DNA of 64,000 nt from Roseitranquillus sp963776845 (GCA_963776845.1 CAVZOJ010000002.1:124001-188000); one strand, 5' to 3'. Counted from the first letter of the stretch, positions 34,820 through 43,836 are shown. The notes: a model not told the origin generated them from the sequence alone. A program made the numbers and translations.

Positions 34820-34894
34820 CTAGGGTCGGACGAGCCCCTTCCGGCGGGTGCCTTCGCGGCGTATCACGGGAACCATCTTCTGGGGCGAAAGCGC

Positions 34895-35859
34895 ATGACG
34901 GCTGACTTCGACGATATCCCCGCGATCGCGCTCGACTGGCATCGAAGCGGCAAGGGCGCGGCGATGGCCACCGTGGTGGAGACCTGGGGCTCGGCGCCGC
35001 GGCCGGTGGGCAGCCAGCTTGCGATCTCGGGCGAGGGCGAGATCCAGGGCAGCGTCTCGGGCGGCTGCGTCGAGGGTGCGGTCGTGGTCGAGGCGATCGA
35101 GGCGCTGGAGGAGGGCGGCAGCCGCGTCCTGACCTACGGGGTCAGCGACGACGAGGCGTTCGCAGTGGGCCTCGCCTGCGGCGGCACGATCCGGGTGATG
35201 GTCGAGCCGGTGGCGGAGATCGGCGAGGACCTGCTGGCCGACCTCGTGGCGGCGCGGGCCGGCGCGGCGTCCTGTGGCCTACGTGGTCGATACCGCGACC
35301 TGGGCGCGGCGGCTGGCCGGGCCGGACGCGTGGGCGGAGCGGTTCCGGATGGACCGGTCGGGCTTCGAGGACGGAGACGTTCGTCGCCATCCACAACCCG
35401 CCGCTGCGCATGGTGATCGTCGGCGCGGTGCACATCGCGCAGGCGCTGACGGGCATGGCGCGGCTGGCGGGTTGGGACGTGACGCTGATAGACCCGCGCG
35501 AGGCGTTCGGGTCCGAGGCGCGCTTTCCGGGCGAGACGATCAGCCACGACTGGCCGGACGAGGCGCTGGAGGCGCACGGCCTCGACACCCGCACGGCGGT
35601 GGTGACGCTGACCCACGACCCCAAGATCGACGACCCGGCGATCGAGCGGACGCTGAGGTCGGATGCGGTCTACCTCGGGTGCCTTGGATCGACGCGAACG
35701 CACGCCAAGCGGGTCGCGCGGCTGGAGGCGGCCGGGTTCGGCGAGAGCGACATCGCGCGGATACACGCGCCCATCGGCCTGCCCATCGGCGCGCGCAGCC
35801 CGGGCGAGATCGCCGTCGCGATCCTCGCCCAGATCACCGAGGTGCTGCGGAAGGGCTAG
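34895..35859 (+). CDS. XdhC-family molybdenum cofactor chaperone, frameshifted
   Basis: The N-terminal part reads MTADFDDIPAIALDWHRSGK with SVSGGCVEGAVVVEA, the XdhC/CoxI signature. It is followed by pieces in the two other frames: AYVVDTATWARRLAGPDAWA from about 35274, then AIHNPPLRMVIVGAVHIAQA to IAVAILAQITEVLRKG. Frame changes fall near 35265 and 35378. The length of 965 bp is a multiple of three plus two, as expected for two extra bases. The repaired protein has about 320 residues with a C-terminal Rossmann domain. XdhC sulfurates or inserts the molybdenum cofactor for xanthine-oxidase-type enzymes. Confidence 0.8.
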
Positions 35860-36111
35860 CGCCTTCCCCGGCGGAGTTGGCGACTGGCAGCGGAGGATCG
35901 GCGCCGCCGCATGATTTTCCCTCGTGACGGCATGCGCGCGGTGAAGGCGATGACGATCCAGAGGGGGATCCGATCGCCGATTGTCGAAGACCCCTCGCAG
36001 GCACCGGACGTAGGGGGTATCGCTGGGTGGCGACCAGCACGGGAAACGTCGCTGGTGTGGTCACGCGTCGACCGGCAGGCGGCGCGCGCCATGTCGGGGA
36101 GGAAGATCGCG

Positions 36112-37098
36112 ATGGAATTCGGTCCGGTGCCAGTGGCGGACGCCGAGGGTGGCATCCTTGCGCACTCCCTCCGGCTCGGGCGCGCGCGGCTGAAGAAGGG
36201 CACCGTGCTCGGCGCCGACGAGATCGCACGGCTGATCGAGGCGGGGCACCGCCAGGTCACGGTGGCGCGCCTGGGCGGGGACGACCTGGGAGAGGACGCG
36301 GCGGCGACGGCGCTGGCGACGGCGTTCGTGCCCGACGAGGCGCAGGCCGGCCTGACGGTCTCGCGCGCGGCGACGGGCCGGGTGAATCTGCATGCGACCG
36401 GGCCGGGCGTGCTGGTCTACGACGTGGCGACGATCGACGCGGTGAACGCGGTCGACCCGATGCTGACCTTTGCGGTCCTGCCGCCGTTCGCGGCGACGCG
36501 GGAACGGCTGCTGGTCGGGACGGTCAAGGTCATCAGCTACGGTATCGGGCGCGCGGCGGTCGATGCGGCGTGCCGGCACGCGAGCGGGGCTTTGCGCGTC
36601 GCGCCGGTGGTCCTTGGCACGGCGGAGCTGATCGAGACGGTCGTCGAGGGCGGCCCGGGCAAGGGCGAGGAGGCGATGCGCCAGCGGCTCGACGCGCTGG
36701 GGATGACGCTGTCGCGGACGGTGCGCGTGCCGCACGAGGAGGCGGCGCTGGCCGAAGCGCTGGGTCGGAGCGCCGCGGACCTCGTCCTGGTGCTGACCGC
36801 GTCGGCGACGTCCGACCCGCGCGACGTCGCGCCCGAGGCGGTGCGGCGCGCCGGCGGCGAGGTGACGCGGTTCGGGATGCCGGTCGATCCGGGCAACCTG
36901 CTGTTCATCGGCCGCGTCGGCGGGCGCCCGGTCATCGGGCTGCCGGGCTGTGCCCGGTCGCCGGCGATGAACGGCGCGGACTGGGTGCTGGAGCGCGTCG
37001 CCGCGGGGCTGGAGGTCGGCGACCGCGAGATCGCGGCGATGGGGGTGGGCGGCCTGCTGAAGGAGAGCCCGGCGCGCGGCCGGCCGCGCGAACGGTAG
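36112..37098 (+). CDS. Molybdopterin-binding protein
   Basis: GGGGAGGAAG stands seven bases before ATG 36112, and MEFGPVPVADAEG is a typical opening, so I prefer it over ATG 36091. The 328-residue protein has a MoeA/CinA-type molybdopterin-binding domain: VDPGNLLFIGRVGGRPVIGL near the end and LVLVLTASATSDPRDVAPEA in the middle. It probably binds or hands on Mo cofactor for the Mo-hydroxylase whose accessory genes surround it. No nucleotidyltransferase domain is attached. The 252 bp upstream (35860-36111) show nothing. Confidence 0.8.
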   Translation: MEFGPVPVADAEGGILAHSLRLGRARLKKGTVLGADEIARLIEAGHRQVTVARLGGDDLGEDAAATALATAFVPDEAQAGLTVSRAATGRVNLHATGPGVLVYDVATIDAVNAVDPMLTFAVLPPFAATRERLLVGTVKVISYGIGRAAVDAACRHASGALRVAPVVLGTAELIETVVEGGPGKGEEAMRQRLDALGMTLSRTVRVPHEEAALAEALGRSAADLVLVLTASATSDPRDVAPEAVRRAGGEVTRFGMPVDPGNLLFIGRVGGRPVIGLPGCARSPAMNGADWVLERVAAGLEVGDREIAAMGVGGLLKESPARGRPRER

Positions 37099-37195
37099 GA
37101 GCGCGCCTCGCTGGCGTGGGTGGCGCGGCAATGGCGGCTTTGCCTCGCCGGAGCGCGCCCTAGCTCTTGGGGCGGACACAAACGGGAGGACCTAG

Positions 37196-37936
37196 ATGAT
37201 CCGCATCCTGATCGCCGCAGCGCTGATGACGGGCGCCGCGCAGGCCGAGATCGTTGGTGAGGCGCACCGCTACACCGCCGGCGACGTCGAGTTCGAGGGC
37301 TATGTCGCGCGCAACACCGACCTCGAGCAGACCCGCGGCACGATCGTCATCATCCACGATTGGGACGGTCTGACCGACTACGAGAAGCGTCGCGCCGACA
37401 TGCTGGCGGCGATGGGCTACACCGCGTTCGCGGCCGACGTCTACGGGGTCGGCAACCTGCCCACGTCGATGGAGGAGAACCGGGCGCGGTCTGGCGAGCT
37501 CTATTCCGACCGCGAGCTGTTTCGGCAGCGCCTGATGGCGAGTCTCGACGCCGCGCGTGAGGTCGGCGGCGAGGGTGGCGTCATCATGATGGGCTACTGC
37601 TTCGGCGGCGCCGCGGTGCTGGAAGCCGCGCGGGCCGGCGCCGAGGCGGACGGCTTCGTCAGCTTCCACGGCGGCCTCGACACGCCCGAGGGGCAGGACT
37701 ACAGCGCCGCCGGGGCGCCGATCATGCTGCTGCACGGGACGGCGGACCCCGTCTCCGGCCCCGAGGTGCTGGCCGACGTCGTTCTGCAGATGCAGGAGGC
37801 CGGCGTCGACCACGAGGCGCAGCTCTATGGCGGGGCGCGGCACAGCTACACCGTCTGGGGATCGGACGACTACGATCTGGAGGCGGACCAGGCGTCGTGG
37901 CAGGCGCTGCAGATGTTCCTGGACGAGCGACTGTAG
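37196..37936 (+). CDS. Secreted dienelactone-hydrolase-family protein
   Basis: The 246-residue precursor has a Sec signal (ending AAQA). The alpha/beta hydrolase fold has its nucleophile at Cys135 (GYCFGGAAVLEA), an Asp in LHGTADPVSG and a His in GARHSYT, which together give the Cys-Asp-His triad of dienelactone hydrolases. It probably acts in the periplasm on an unknown ester. The length is normal. It is five bases from the PAN-domain gene. Confidence 0.85.
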   Translation: MIRILIAAALMTGAAQAEIVGEAHRYTAGDVEFEGYVARNTDLEQTRGTIVIIHDWDGLTDYEKRRADMLAAMGYTAFAADVYGVGNLPTSMEENRARSGELYSDRELFRQRLMASLDAAREVGGEGGVIMMGYCFGGAAVLEAARAGAEADGFVSFHGGLDTPEGQDYSAAGAPIMLLHGTADPVSGPEVLADVVLQMQEAGVDHEAQLYGGARHSYTVWGSDDYDLEADQASWQALQMFLDERL

Positions 37937-37941
37937 GCGGG

Positions 37942-38442
37942 ATGGGTTCGCGGGGCGCCCTGCTCCTCCCCGGGATGCTGGCGGCGGCGCTTGCAGCGCC
38001 GTCCGAGGCGGATTCCCAGCAGTGCCGGAGGAACAGCGAGTGCGATGCCTCGCTGACGTGCCGAGGCGGGAGTTGCGTCATCGAGTGCCGGGAAAGCCGC
38101 GATTGCGAGGGGGGCACCCTGTGCGTGAACCCCGGCTGGAGTGAGGTGGGCATCTGCGTCGAGCGGGATGCCATCGCGCCGGGTTGGTTTCCCAATATGT
38201 TGCGGGACACCGTCCTCTGGGGCGGCGACATCGCCGACATGCCGTTGCGGCGCAGCGAGCCTCTGGATTGCCACGTGGCCTGCGTCGCGCGGACGAACTG
38301 CACCGCCTGGTCCTACGCGCCGGCCGGCATGGCCGGCCGCACGGTCCCGTGGTGCTACCTGAAGAGCACCGGATTCACGCGGCGGGCGAATGCCGGCTCC
38401 GTCTCCGGCATCACGCGTCCGCAGGTCCCGGTGCAGCGGTGA
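37942..38442 (+). CDS. Secreted Cys-rich protein with PAN/Apple-like domain
   Basis: The 166-residue precursor has a signal peptide (ending about residue 24) and twelve cysteines. The first eight (CRRNSECDASLTC, CVIECRESRDCEGG) look like a small disulfide-rich module. The last four (DCHVACVARTNCTAWSYAP, PWCYLKS) look like a PAN_4 domain, which binds protein or carbohydrate. It overlaps the metallopeptidase by GTGA, so both probably act in the periplasm. Confidence 0.7.
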   Translation: MGSRGALLLPGMLAAALAAPSEADSQQCRRNSECDASLTCRGGSCVIECRESRDCEGGTLCVNPGWSEVGICVERDAIAPGWFPNMLRDTVLWGGDIADMPLRRSEPLDCHVACVARTNCTAWSYAPAGMAGRTVPWCYLKSTGFTRRANAGSVSGITRPQVPVQR

Positions 38443-39197
38443 ATTGCGGGTGCCTGACGCGGCGCCGCTTCCTGCGGCTCGGCGGTGCGGCGCCGCTGGC
38501 GCTGACGGCGGGGTGCGACGACATGCCAATCGACCTCGTCTCGGACGAGACGGTCGAGGCGATGGGGTTGCAGGCGTGGGAGCAGATGCGGGCCGAGACG
38601 CAGCCCTCGCCGTCGGCGGAGCGGCAGGCCGTGCTGGATCGTGTGACAGCCCGTCTTTTGCGGAGCGCGGGCGAGAACGCGGCGGACTGGGAGGCGGTGG
38701 TCTTCGCCTCGCCTGACATCAATGCCTTCGCGCTGCCGGGAGGCAAGATCGGCGTCTACGAGGGCATGTTCGAGGTCGTCGGCAGCGAGGACCAGCTGGC
38801 CGCCATCGTCGGGCACGAGATCGGGCACCTCGGCGCCGAGCACTCGCAGGAGCGGATGAACGCGCAGGTGGCCAAGCAGCTGGGGCTGCGGGCGCTGGCG
38901 CTGGTCCTCGATATCGGCAACGTCGAGTACTCGCGCGAGATCGCGGCAGCCCTGGGCTTCGGCATCGATTTCGGGCTGATCCTGCCCTATTCGCGCGACC
39001 AGGAGCTGGAAGCCGACCGTCTGGGGCTGGAGCTGATGGCCGACGCCGGGTTCCGGCCGCAGGAGGCGGTGACGCTCTGGCAGCGAATGGAGGCGGCGAC
39101 CGGGCGGCGCGGGCCGGAATTTCTCGCGACGCATCCCGCGCCGCAGTCGCGCATCGAGGAGATCGAGGCGATGCTGCCGGAGGTCACGCGGGGCTGA
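38439..39197 (+). CDS. M48-family metallopeptidase, lipoprotein-type
   Basis: The GTG start overlaps the PAN gene stop (GTGA). The 252-residue protein has a twin-arginine leader with lipobox (RRRFLRLGGAAPLALTAGC, Cys26). The zinc site is HEIGH at residues 126-130, and the third ligand lies in the conserved ELEADRLGLELMADAG. Like BepA/LoiP it may degrade damaged outer-membrane proteins. It converges on the barrel gene with four bases between stops. Confidence 0.88.
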   Translation: MNCGCLTRRRFLRLGGAAPLALTAGCDDMPIDLVSDETVEAMGLQAWEQMRAETQPSPSAERQAVLDRVTARLLRSAGENAADWEAVVFASPDINAFALPGGKIGVYEGMFEVVGSEDQLAAIVGHEIGHLGAEHSQERMNAQVAKQLGLRALALVLDIGNVEYSREIAAALGFGIDFGLILPYSRDQELEADRLGLELMADAGFRPQEAVTLWQRMEAATGRRGPEFLATHPAPQSRIEEIEAMLPEVTRG

Positions 39198-39201
39198 CGG
39201 C

Positions 39202-40299
39202 TCAGAACCGCTGGCCCACGTAGATGTAGGTGGTCGTCTCGTCGTCGCGGTTGACGGCAACGTCGACGGAGAAGTCCACGGGAAACTTCCTCGACACGCG
39301 AAAGCGGACGCCGACACCGCCCGCGGTGAGATCTTCGGCGTCACCGAGGTTGGAAAAGTCCTCCGCCACCCGTCCTGTTCCGGCGAAGATGGCGTAGCCG
39401 AAGCGGCCGCCAAGACGCCCGCGATAGGCGATCTGGAGCGAGGCGAGGCTGTCGGCGATGTTCTGCGTCGAGGGGTAGCCACGGAAGGCATCCGACCCAC
39501 CGAGCGAACAGGCGAGGAAGAACGGGGTGTCCTTCGAGACGTCGCAGGCGGTGAACTGGCCCGCGACGACGCCGGTGCCGAGGACGGGCAGGTAGAAGTC
39601 GAGCTTGCCGAGCGCGCGGGTGAAGTCGCGGGCGGGACCCTCGACCACCGTTCCCCAACCGGCGCGTAGCGAGGCGTTGACGCCTGACGTGGGATAGATC
39701 GTGTCGTTGCGCGTGTCGTAGGACAGCACCATGTCCGCGGTCACGGTCGAGATGCCGAAATCGGGGGCGATGGAGTCCGGCAGGCGGTCGCCGCCGGCTC
39801 CGATCTCGCTCTCGATGTAGCCCAGGTCGAGCCCGACCGAGGCCGCGTCGGTCACGCCGTAGCTGGTGCCCAGCCGCGCGAGCGTGCCGGTCTGCTCGAT
39901 GGGGAACGGGACGCCGAGGACGAAGAGGTCGTAGGCGAGGTCGACCTCGCCCACCGCGCCGCGGACCTGCCAGGAGCCGTCCCCGAACGCGAGGTTCGCG
40001 CCCACGGCATAGCCGACGCTGCCGTTGTCGGTCTTGAAGCCGCCGATCCCCACGAACGACGGATTCGAGCCCGGATCGATGGTGAAGATGTATCCCGCGC
40101 CGAGCGCGAGGCCCGTCCCGACGGTCGGATTGCGGAGCGGGATCGGCGCGAGGATGAACGAGCCACGCCGCAGGCCGCCGCTGGCTTCGTTCGCGCTTGC
40201 GACCGTATCGAGCGACGGCTCGTCGAGCGAGCTCTGGGCCTGCGCTGCGGCAGGGCCGACCGCGAGAGCCAGCAGCGCCGCGTGCACGACGTATCTCAT
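39202..40299 (-). CDS. Omp85/BamA-like outer-membrane beta-barrel protein
   Basis: The 365-residue precursor starts with a signal peptide (ending AQA). The rest is a 16-strand-type barrel with alternating hydrophobic residues, ending in the usual terminal Phe (YIYVGQRF). AFRGYPS in the C-terminal half resembles the conserved RGY loop of Omp85 proteins. No POTRA domains are present, so it is a short barrel, perhaps the lipase-patatin-associated type. It is convergent with the M48 peptidase gene. Confidence 0.8.
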   Translation of the reverse strand: MRYVVHAALLALAVGPAAAQAQSSLDEPSLDTVASANEASGGLRRGSFILAPIPLRNPTVGTGLALGAGYIFTIDPGSNPSFVGIGGFKTDNGSVGYAVGANLAFGDGSWQVRGAVGEVDLAYDLFVLGVPFPIEQTGTLARLGTSYGVTDAASVGLDLGYIESEIGAGGDRLPDSIAPDFGISTVTADMVLSYDTRNDTIYPTSGVNASLRAGWGTVVEGPARDFTRALGKLDFYLPVLGTGVVAGQFTACDVSKDTPFFLACSLGGSDAFRGYPSTQNIADSLASLQIAYRGRLGGRFGYAIFAGTGRVAEDFSNLGDAEDLTAGGVGVRFRVSRKFPVDFSVDVAVNRDDETTTYIYVGQRF

Positions 40300-41068
40300 G
40301 GACCTCTCGCACCCCGCCTGCGCCTGATGGCGGACCCTTGCACGCCGTCTGTCGCGCTAGCAAGCCGGTGCGACACTGACCCGGTCTTGCTGCGGGCGTC
40401 AGTTGGCGGGCGGGTCGAACGCGTCGGCGAAGAGCGTGGCGTGCGCCCCCTTCGCGGCGCTGCCTGCGTCGCCGTCAAAGGCCATCGTTGGGCTTTGGCG
40501 ACGCATGGTTCGTCGTCGGTGTCGGCGCTCAGGAGTGTTCCGTCCGCCTCGACACGCCAGCAGTCGCTCCAGGGCGTTCAGTCACGGTCGCTGTGGCTCG
40601 TCGGCCCCTTCAGAATTCGGCGGGTATCGCCAGCAGTTCCGCCGGGCGCCCCGCTTCGGCCGCTTGTCGACGTGGGTGCGGCATGGCGCGATGGGCGTCC
40701 AATCGTCGGCGGTGCCGTGCACGGTCTCCGGGCCGCCCGAGCCCTCTCGAGGCCGGGGAGAAGGAGCCGCGAAGGTCGCAAGCAGACGCGGGAGCGGATG
40801 ACTACAGGATCGATGATGGGCTACGGGTCGCGCCGAGGCGCGGCGGGATACGAAAAGGCCCCGTCGTCGACTGACGCATTCCGTGCGGTCGGATGCGCCC
40901 TGATGGAGACCTGCCGCGGCGTCCGCCACACGTCTTTGTTCTCCGGCAGCTACTCGTTCTATTGCTGGTCCCAAGGCTGCCCGACGAATCCGAAATTTTT
41001 CTTCGGGCGATCCGGCCGGAGGGGCCCGCAGCCACGTCAGGGCGGCGGGCCAGGGGCAAACTCGCTCG
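40300..41068. other. 769-bp region without a recognisable gene
   Basis: The frames here give Arg/Pro/Ser-rich peptides with no family match and no good ribosome site. The only structure I see is one arm of a 27-bp inverted repeat (40857-40883). An AT-rich patch (AAATTTTTC) lies near 40995. This may be remnants of a mobile element or a long regulatory region for the barrel gene. Confidence 0.5.
40857..40883 (+). repeat. 27-bp inverted repeat, left copy
   Basis: Bases 40857-40883 (starting GGCCCCGTCG, ending GACGCATTCCG) occur again in inverted orientation at 41883-41909 with one mismatch. The two copies flank the CTERM gene. No transposase lies between them, so this may be a dispersed REP-type repeat or the ends of a lost element. 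Confidence 0.65.
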
Positions 41069-41728
41069 TCAGGTCCGCCGGCGCAGGAGGGTCACCAGTC
41101 CGATCGCGGACGCCAGCAGGGGCAGGCCCGCCGGAACCGGGACCACGCCCGGATCGCCGTTGCCGCCAGGATCACCGCCCGGAGATTCCTGGGTGAAGAC
41201 GCGGACGTAGTCGCCGGGGGTGCCGGAGCTCCAGTCGATGAGCAGGCGCCGCGGGTTGCTGGGGTCGATCGAGACGTCGTCGCCGCTCTCGAGCCCGCGC
41301 AGGCCGGGGTTCTGGTATGTCACGTTGCCGGCGACGAGAAAGTCACTGGCGCCAAGCAGGAACGTACTCGTCGCGATGCCGTAGATGTCGGCGTCGAAAT
41401 CGACATAGCCCTGCGTGGTCCGGAGGCCCAAGGGGTCGGAGAAGACGTAGTGACTGGCCACCACCTCGCCCGCAATCGGGCTGGTGCCGATATCAACTCC
41501 GATCGTGGACGTAATGGTGATGTTCTGATCCTCGTTGAAGGCGAAAAGGTTCGGCGACTGGAAGTCGTTGTTGCCGACGCTGAAGCCGGTGGAGGTGTCG
41601 AGCAACTCGAAGACGCCACCGTCCCCCAGCGTCTGGCCTCCGGTCAGCGCGCCACCGATGACCACGGCGTGCGCCGGTGCAGCGGCGAGCAGCGCAATCG
41701 CCGCCGCGTAAAAAGCGGATCTCAACAT
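41069..41728 (-). CDS. VPLPA-CTERM exported protein
   Basis: From ATG 41728 (MLRSAFYAAAIALLAAAPAH) the precursor has 219 residues. The N-terminal signal ends at AHA; the C-terminus has VPVPAGLPLLASAIG followed by a basic RRR cluster. This is the VPLPA-CTERM sorting signal (motif, hydrophobic helix, basic tail). The middle is Gly/Asp/Asn/Thr-rich and predicted beta. Such proteins are sorted to the surface by an exosortase-type system, whose enzyme is not in this window. It may be part of the extracellular matrix. Confidence 0.75.
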   Translation of the reverse strand: MLRSAFYAAAIALLAAAPAHAVVIGGALTGGQTLGDGGVFELLDTSTGFSVGNNDFQSPNLFAFNEDQNITITSTIGVDIGTSPIAGEVVASHYVFSDPLGLRTTQGYVDFDADIYGIATSTFLLGASDFLVAGNVTYQNPGLRGLESGDDVSIDPSNPRRLLIDWSSGTPGDYVRVFTQESPGGDPGGNGDPGVVPVPAGLPLLASAIGLVTLLRRRT

Positions 41729-41882
41729 AATAATCTCCCTCGCTTTCCTACGGGGTACGAGGTTAGAGACGGCCTTACCCAGCGTCAATTGCCCGAGCCG
41801 GCTCCGCGTCACAAGGGACCTGCTCGCGCATGAGAAACAACGAGCTGGCACGAACGCCGGCCCTTCCCCGTGTCCCACCCTG

Positions 41883-41909
41883 CGGAATGCGTCAGTCGTC
41901 GACGGGGCC
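41883..41909 (-). repeat. 27-bp inverted repeat, right copy
   Basis: This is the inverted partner of 40857-40883, with one mismatch in 27 positions. It lies 23 bp from the infC stop, upstream of the CTERM gene. The pair frames about 1 kb. Confidence 0.65.
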
Positions 41910-41931
41910 GTTCACCGCGGCCGGAGGGTCG

Positions 41932-42474
41932 TCAGCGCATCGGGCCGATCATCATCACCATCTGGCGGCCTTCCATCTTGGGCATGTTCTCGACCTTGCC
42001 GAGGCCCTCGACATCGGTTGCGACACGCTCAAGCAGGTCGCGGCCAAGGTTCTGGTGCGCCATCTCGCGCCCGCGGAAGCGGAGCGTCACCTTCACCTTG
42101 TCGCCGTTCGACAGGAACTTGGTGACGTTGCGCATCTTGACGTCGTAGTCGTGGACGTCGGTGTTCGGGCGGAACTTGACCTCCTTGACCTCGATGATCT
42201 TCTGCTTCTTCTTCGCCTCGCTCTCGCGCTTCTGGCTCTCGTACTTGAACTTGCCGAAGTCCATGATCTTGCAGACCGGCGGACTGGCGTTCGGTGAGAT
42301 TTCGACGAGGTCGAGGCCGACCGCCTCGGCAAGTGCCATTCCCCTCTCGGGGGAGACAACTCCGACATTCTCGCCTTCGGCGCCGATGAGGCGGATTTCG
42401 GGCACGCGGATCTTGTCGTTGACACGGGGTCCTGTGTCGCGGACCGGCGGGGCATTGTGCGGACGTCTGGCTAT
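41932..42474 (-). CDS. infC: Translation initiation factor IF-3 with ATA start
   Basis: The 180-residue factor has both IF-3 domains: INDKIRVPEIRLIG-type opening (here VNDKIRVPEIRLIG), IMDFGKFKYESQKRESEAKK in the linker, and the C-terminal core MRNVTKFLSNGDKVKVTLRF. The reading frame has no ATG, GTG or TTG at the right place. ATA at 42474-42472 precedes ARRPHNAPP, with AGAGGA eight bases upstream. IF-3 genes often begin with AUU or AUA so that IF-3 can repress its own translation. Confidence 0.9.
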   Translation of the reverse strand: MARRPHNAPPVRDTGPRVNDKIRVPEIRLIGAEGENVGVVSPERGMALAEAVGLDLVEISPNASPPVCKIMDFGKFKYESQKRESEAKKKQKIIEVKEVKFRPNTDVHDYDVKMRNVTKFLSNGDKVKVTLRFRGREMAHQNLGRDLLERVATDVEGLGKVENMPKMEGRQMVMMIGPMR

Positions 42475-42631
42475 GGCGCGGTTCCTCTCGGACGTTTCTG
42501 AATGGTGGCGCAAAATAGGCAAGGTTGGCGCTTCGATCAAGCGGAATGGCTTGCTCTTTCGCCGCATCCGGGAACTCTTGCCGGCAAAGGCCGCTTCTTC
42601 TCCCGACAATTGGAAAGCGGGAGGAACCGCA

Positions 42632-43012
42632 ATGACGCTCACGACACGCCGCATCCTCGCGGTCATCGCCATCTGCGCCACCCCGTCGCTGGCGTTCGCG
42701 CAGTCGGACGACGCGATGGAAACCGGTAGTGAGGATGCCGCCGAGAAGGCGCAGGACATCGCGACCGACGGCATCGACAGCAGCTCCGAAGCCTTGATGC
42801 TGGACGAGGAGGGGCTGGTGGAGGTCCTCTCGGTCGAGGGTTTCGACTACGACGAGGCCGTGCAGGCGATCGAAACCGCCGACATCGAGGACTCGCAGAA
42901 AGCGACGCTGCTTGCCGGGATGGATGCGGCGCGCGACGACCCCGAGGCGCTGGCCGAAGTGCTGGAGCGCGCCGTGGAGACGATCATGGCCTCGCGCGAG
43001 GTGGACGGCTAA
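42632..43012 (+). CDS. Small secreted acidic protein of unknown function
   Basis: The 126-residue precursor has a signal peptide (LAVIAICATPSLAFA) and an acidic helical rest (EVLSVEGFDYDEAVQAIETA, then ERAVETIMASREVDG). There is no catalytic motif. A ribosome site GGAGGAA precedes ATG 42632. It converges with fpr, with overlapping stops. No family is recognised. Confidence 0.6.
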   Translation: MTLTTRRILAVIAICATPSLAFAQSDDAMETGSEDAAEKAQDIATDGIDSSSEALMLDEEGLVEVLSVEGFDYDEAVQAIETADIEDSQKATLLAGMDAARDDPEALAEVLERAVETIMASREVDG

Positions 43013-43836
43013 CCGACGAACGCCTTCTCGACCACGTACTCGGCCGGCTGACTGTTCGACCCCTCGTTGAGGCCGTAACCTTCGAGGATCGCCTTCATGT
43101 CGAGGTTCAACCCCATGGAGCCGCAGACCATGGCGCGGTCGGCCTCGACCGAGATCGGCGGCACCCCGAGCGCGTCGAAGAGCTCACCCAACCTCAGCAA
43201 GTCGGTGATACGGCCCATGCGCTCGCTGGGTTCTCCGGTCGTGGTCGGGACGTAGCGCAGTTGCGCCGTCGCCTCCTCGCCCACGAGGGGGTCGTCGCGA
43301 GTCTTGGCGATCAGATCCTCACCGTAGGCCAGGCCCGCCGCCTCGCGACAGGTGTGGGTCAGAACGACTTCTTCGTAGCGTGCATAAGTGTCGGGGTCGC
43401 GGACCAGCGACGCGAAGGGCGCGATCCCGGTGCCGGTGGCGAAGAGCCAGAGCCGCTTGCCGGGCAGCAGCGCGTCCAGCACCAGCGTGCCCGTCGGCTT
43501 CGGCCGCAGGATGACCTGGTCGCCGGGCTGGATGTGTTGGAGCCGCGAGGTCAGAGGCCCGTCCTGGACCTTGATCGAGTAGAATTCGAGTTCCTCGTCC
43601 CAGGCGGGCGAGGCGATGGAGTACGCGCGCAGGATCGGCTTGCCGTTGTCTCCCATCAGCCCGATCATCACGAACTCTCCCGAGCGAAAGCGCAGGCTGC
43701 GCGGCCGCGTCACCCGGAAGGAGAACAGCCGATCTGTCCAGTGCCGGACCTCGGTCACGGTCTGGGCGTCGGGCAGGGCGATGGCGCTGGTCTGGTTCAC
43801 TGGTGTCTGCTCGGTCATCTGGTTTCGCGGGGCCAT
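43009..43836 (-). CDS. fpr: Ferredoxin-NADP reductase
   Basis: From ATG 43836 (AAGGAAAGG upstream) the protein has 275 residues; ATG 43818 is an alternative. The FAD motif RAYSIASP, the NADP motif GTGIAPFASL and the C-terminal AEYVVEKAFVG are those of the alphaproteobacterial FPR type. It transfers electrons between NADPH and ferredoxin or flavodoxin. Lying beside cysI, it may supply reductant for sulfite reduction, but FPR also has stress roles. Confidence 0.92.
   Translation of the reverse strand: MAPRNQMTEQTPVNQTSAIALPDAQTVTEVRHWTDRLFSFRVTRPRSLRFRSGEFVMIGLMGDNGKPILRAYSIASPAWDEELEFYSIKVQDGPLTSRLQHIQPGDQVILRPKPTGTLVLDALLPGKRLWLFATGTGIAPFASLVRDPDTYARYEEVVLTHTCREAAGLAYGEDLIAKTRDDPLVGEEATAQLRYVPTTTGEPSERMGRITDLLRLGELFDALGVPPISVEADRAMVCGSMGLNLDMKAILEGYGLNEGSNSQPAEYVVEKAFVG

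Noticed and set aside
40282..41196. Open frames in the region between the barrel protein and the CTERM gene
   Set aside because: They are Arg/Pro/Ser-rich, lack ribosome sites and domains, and cross the inverted repeat.
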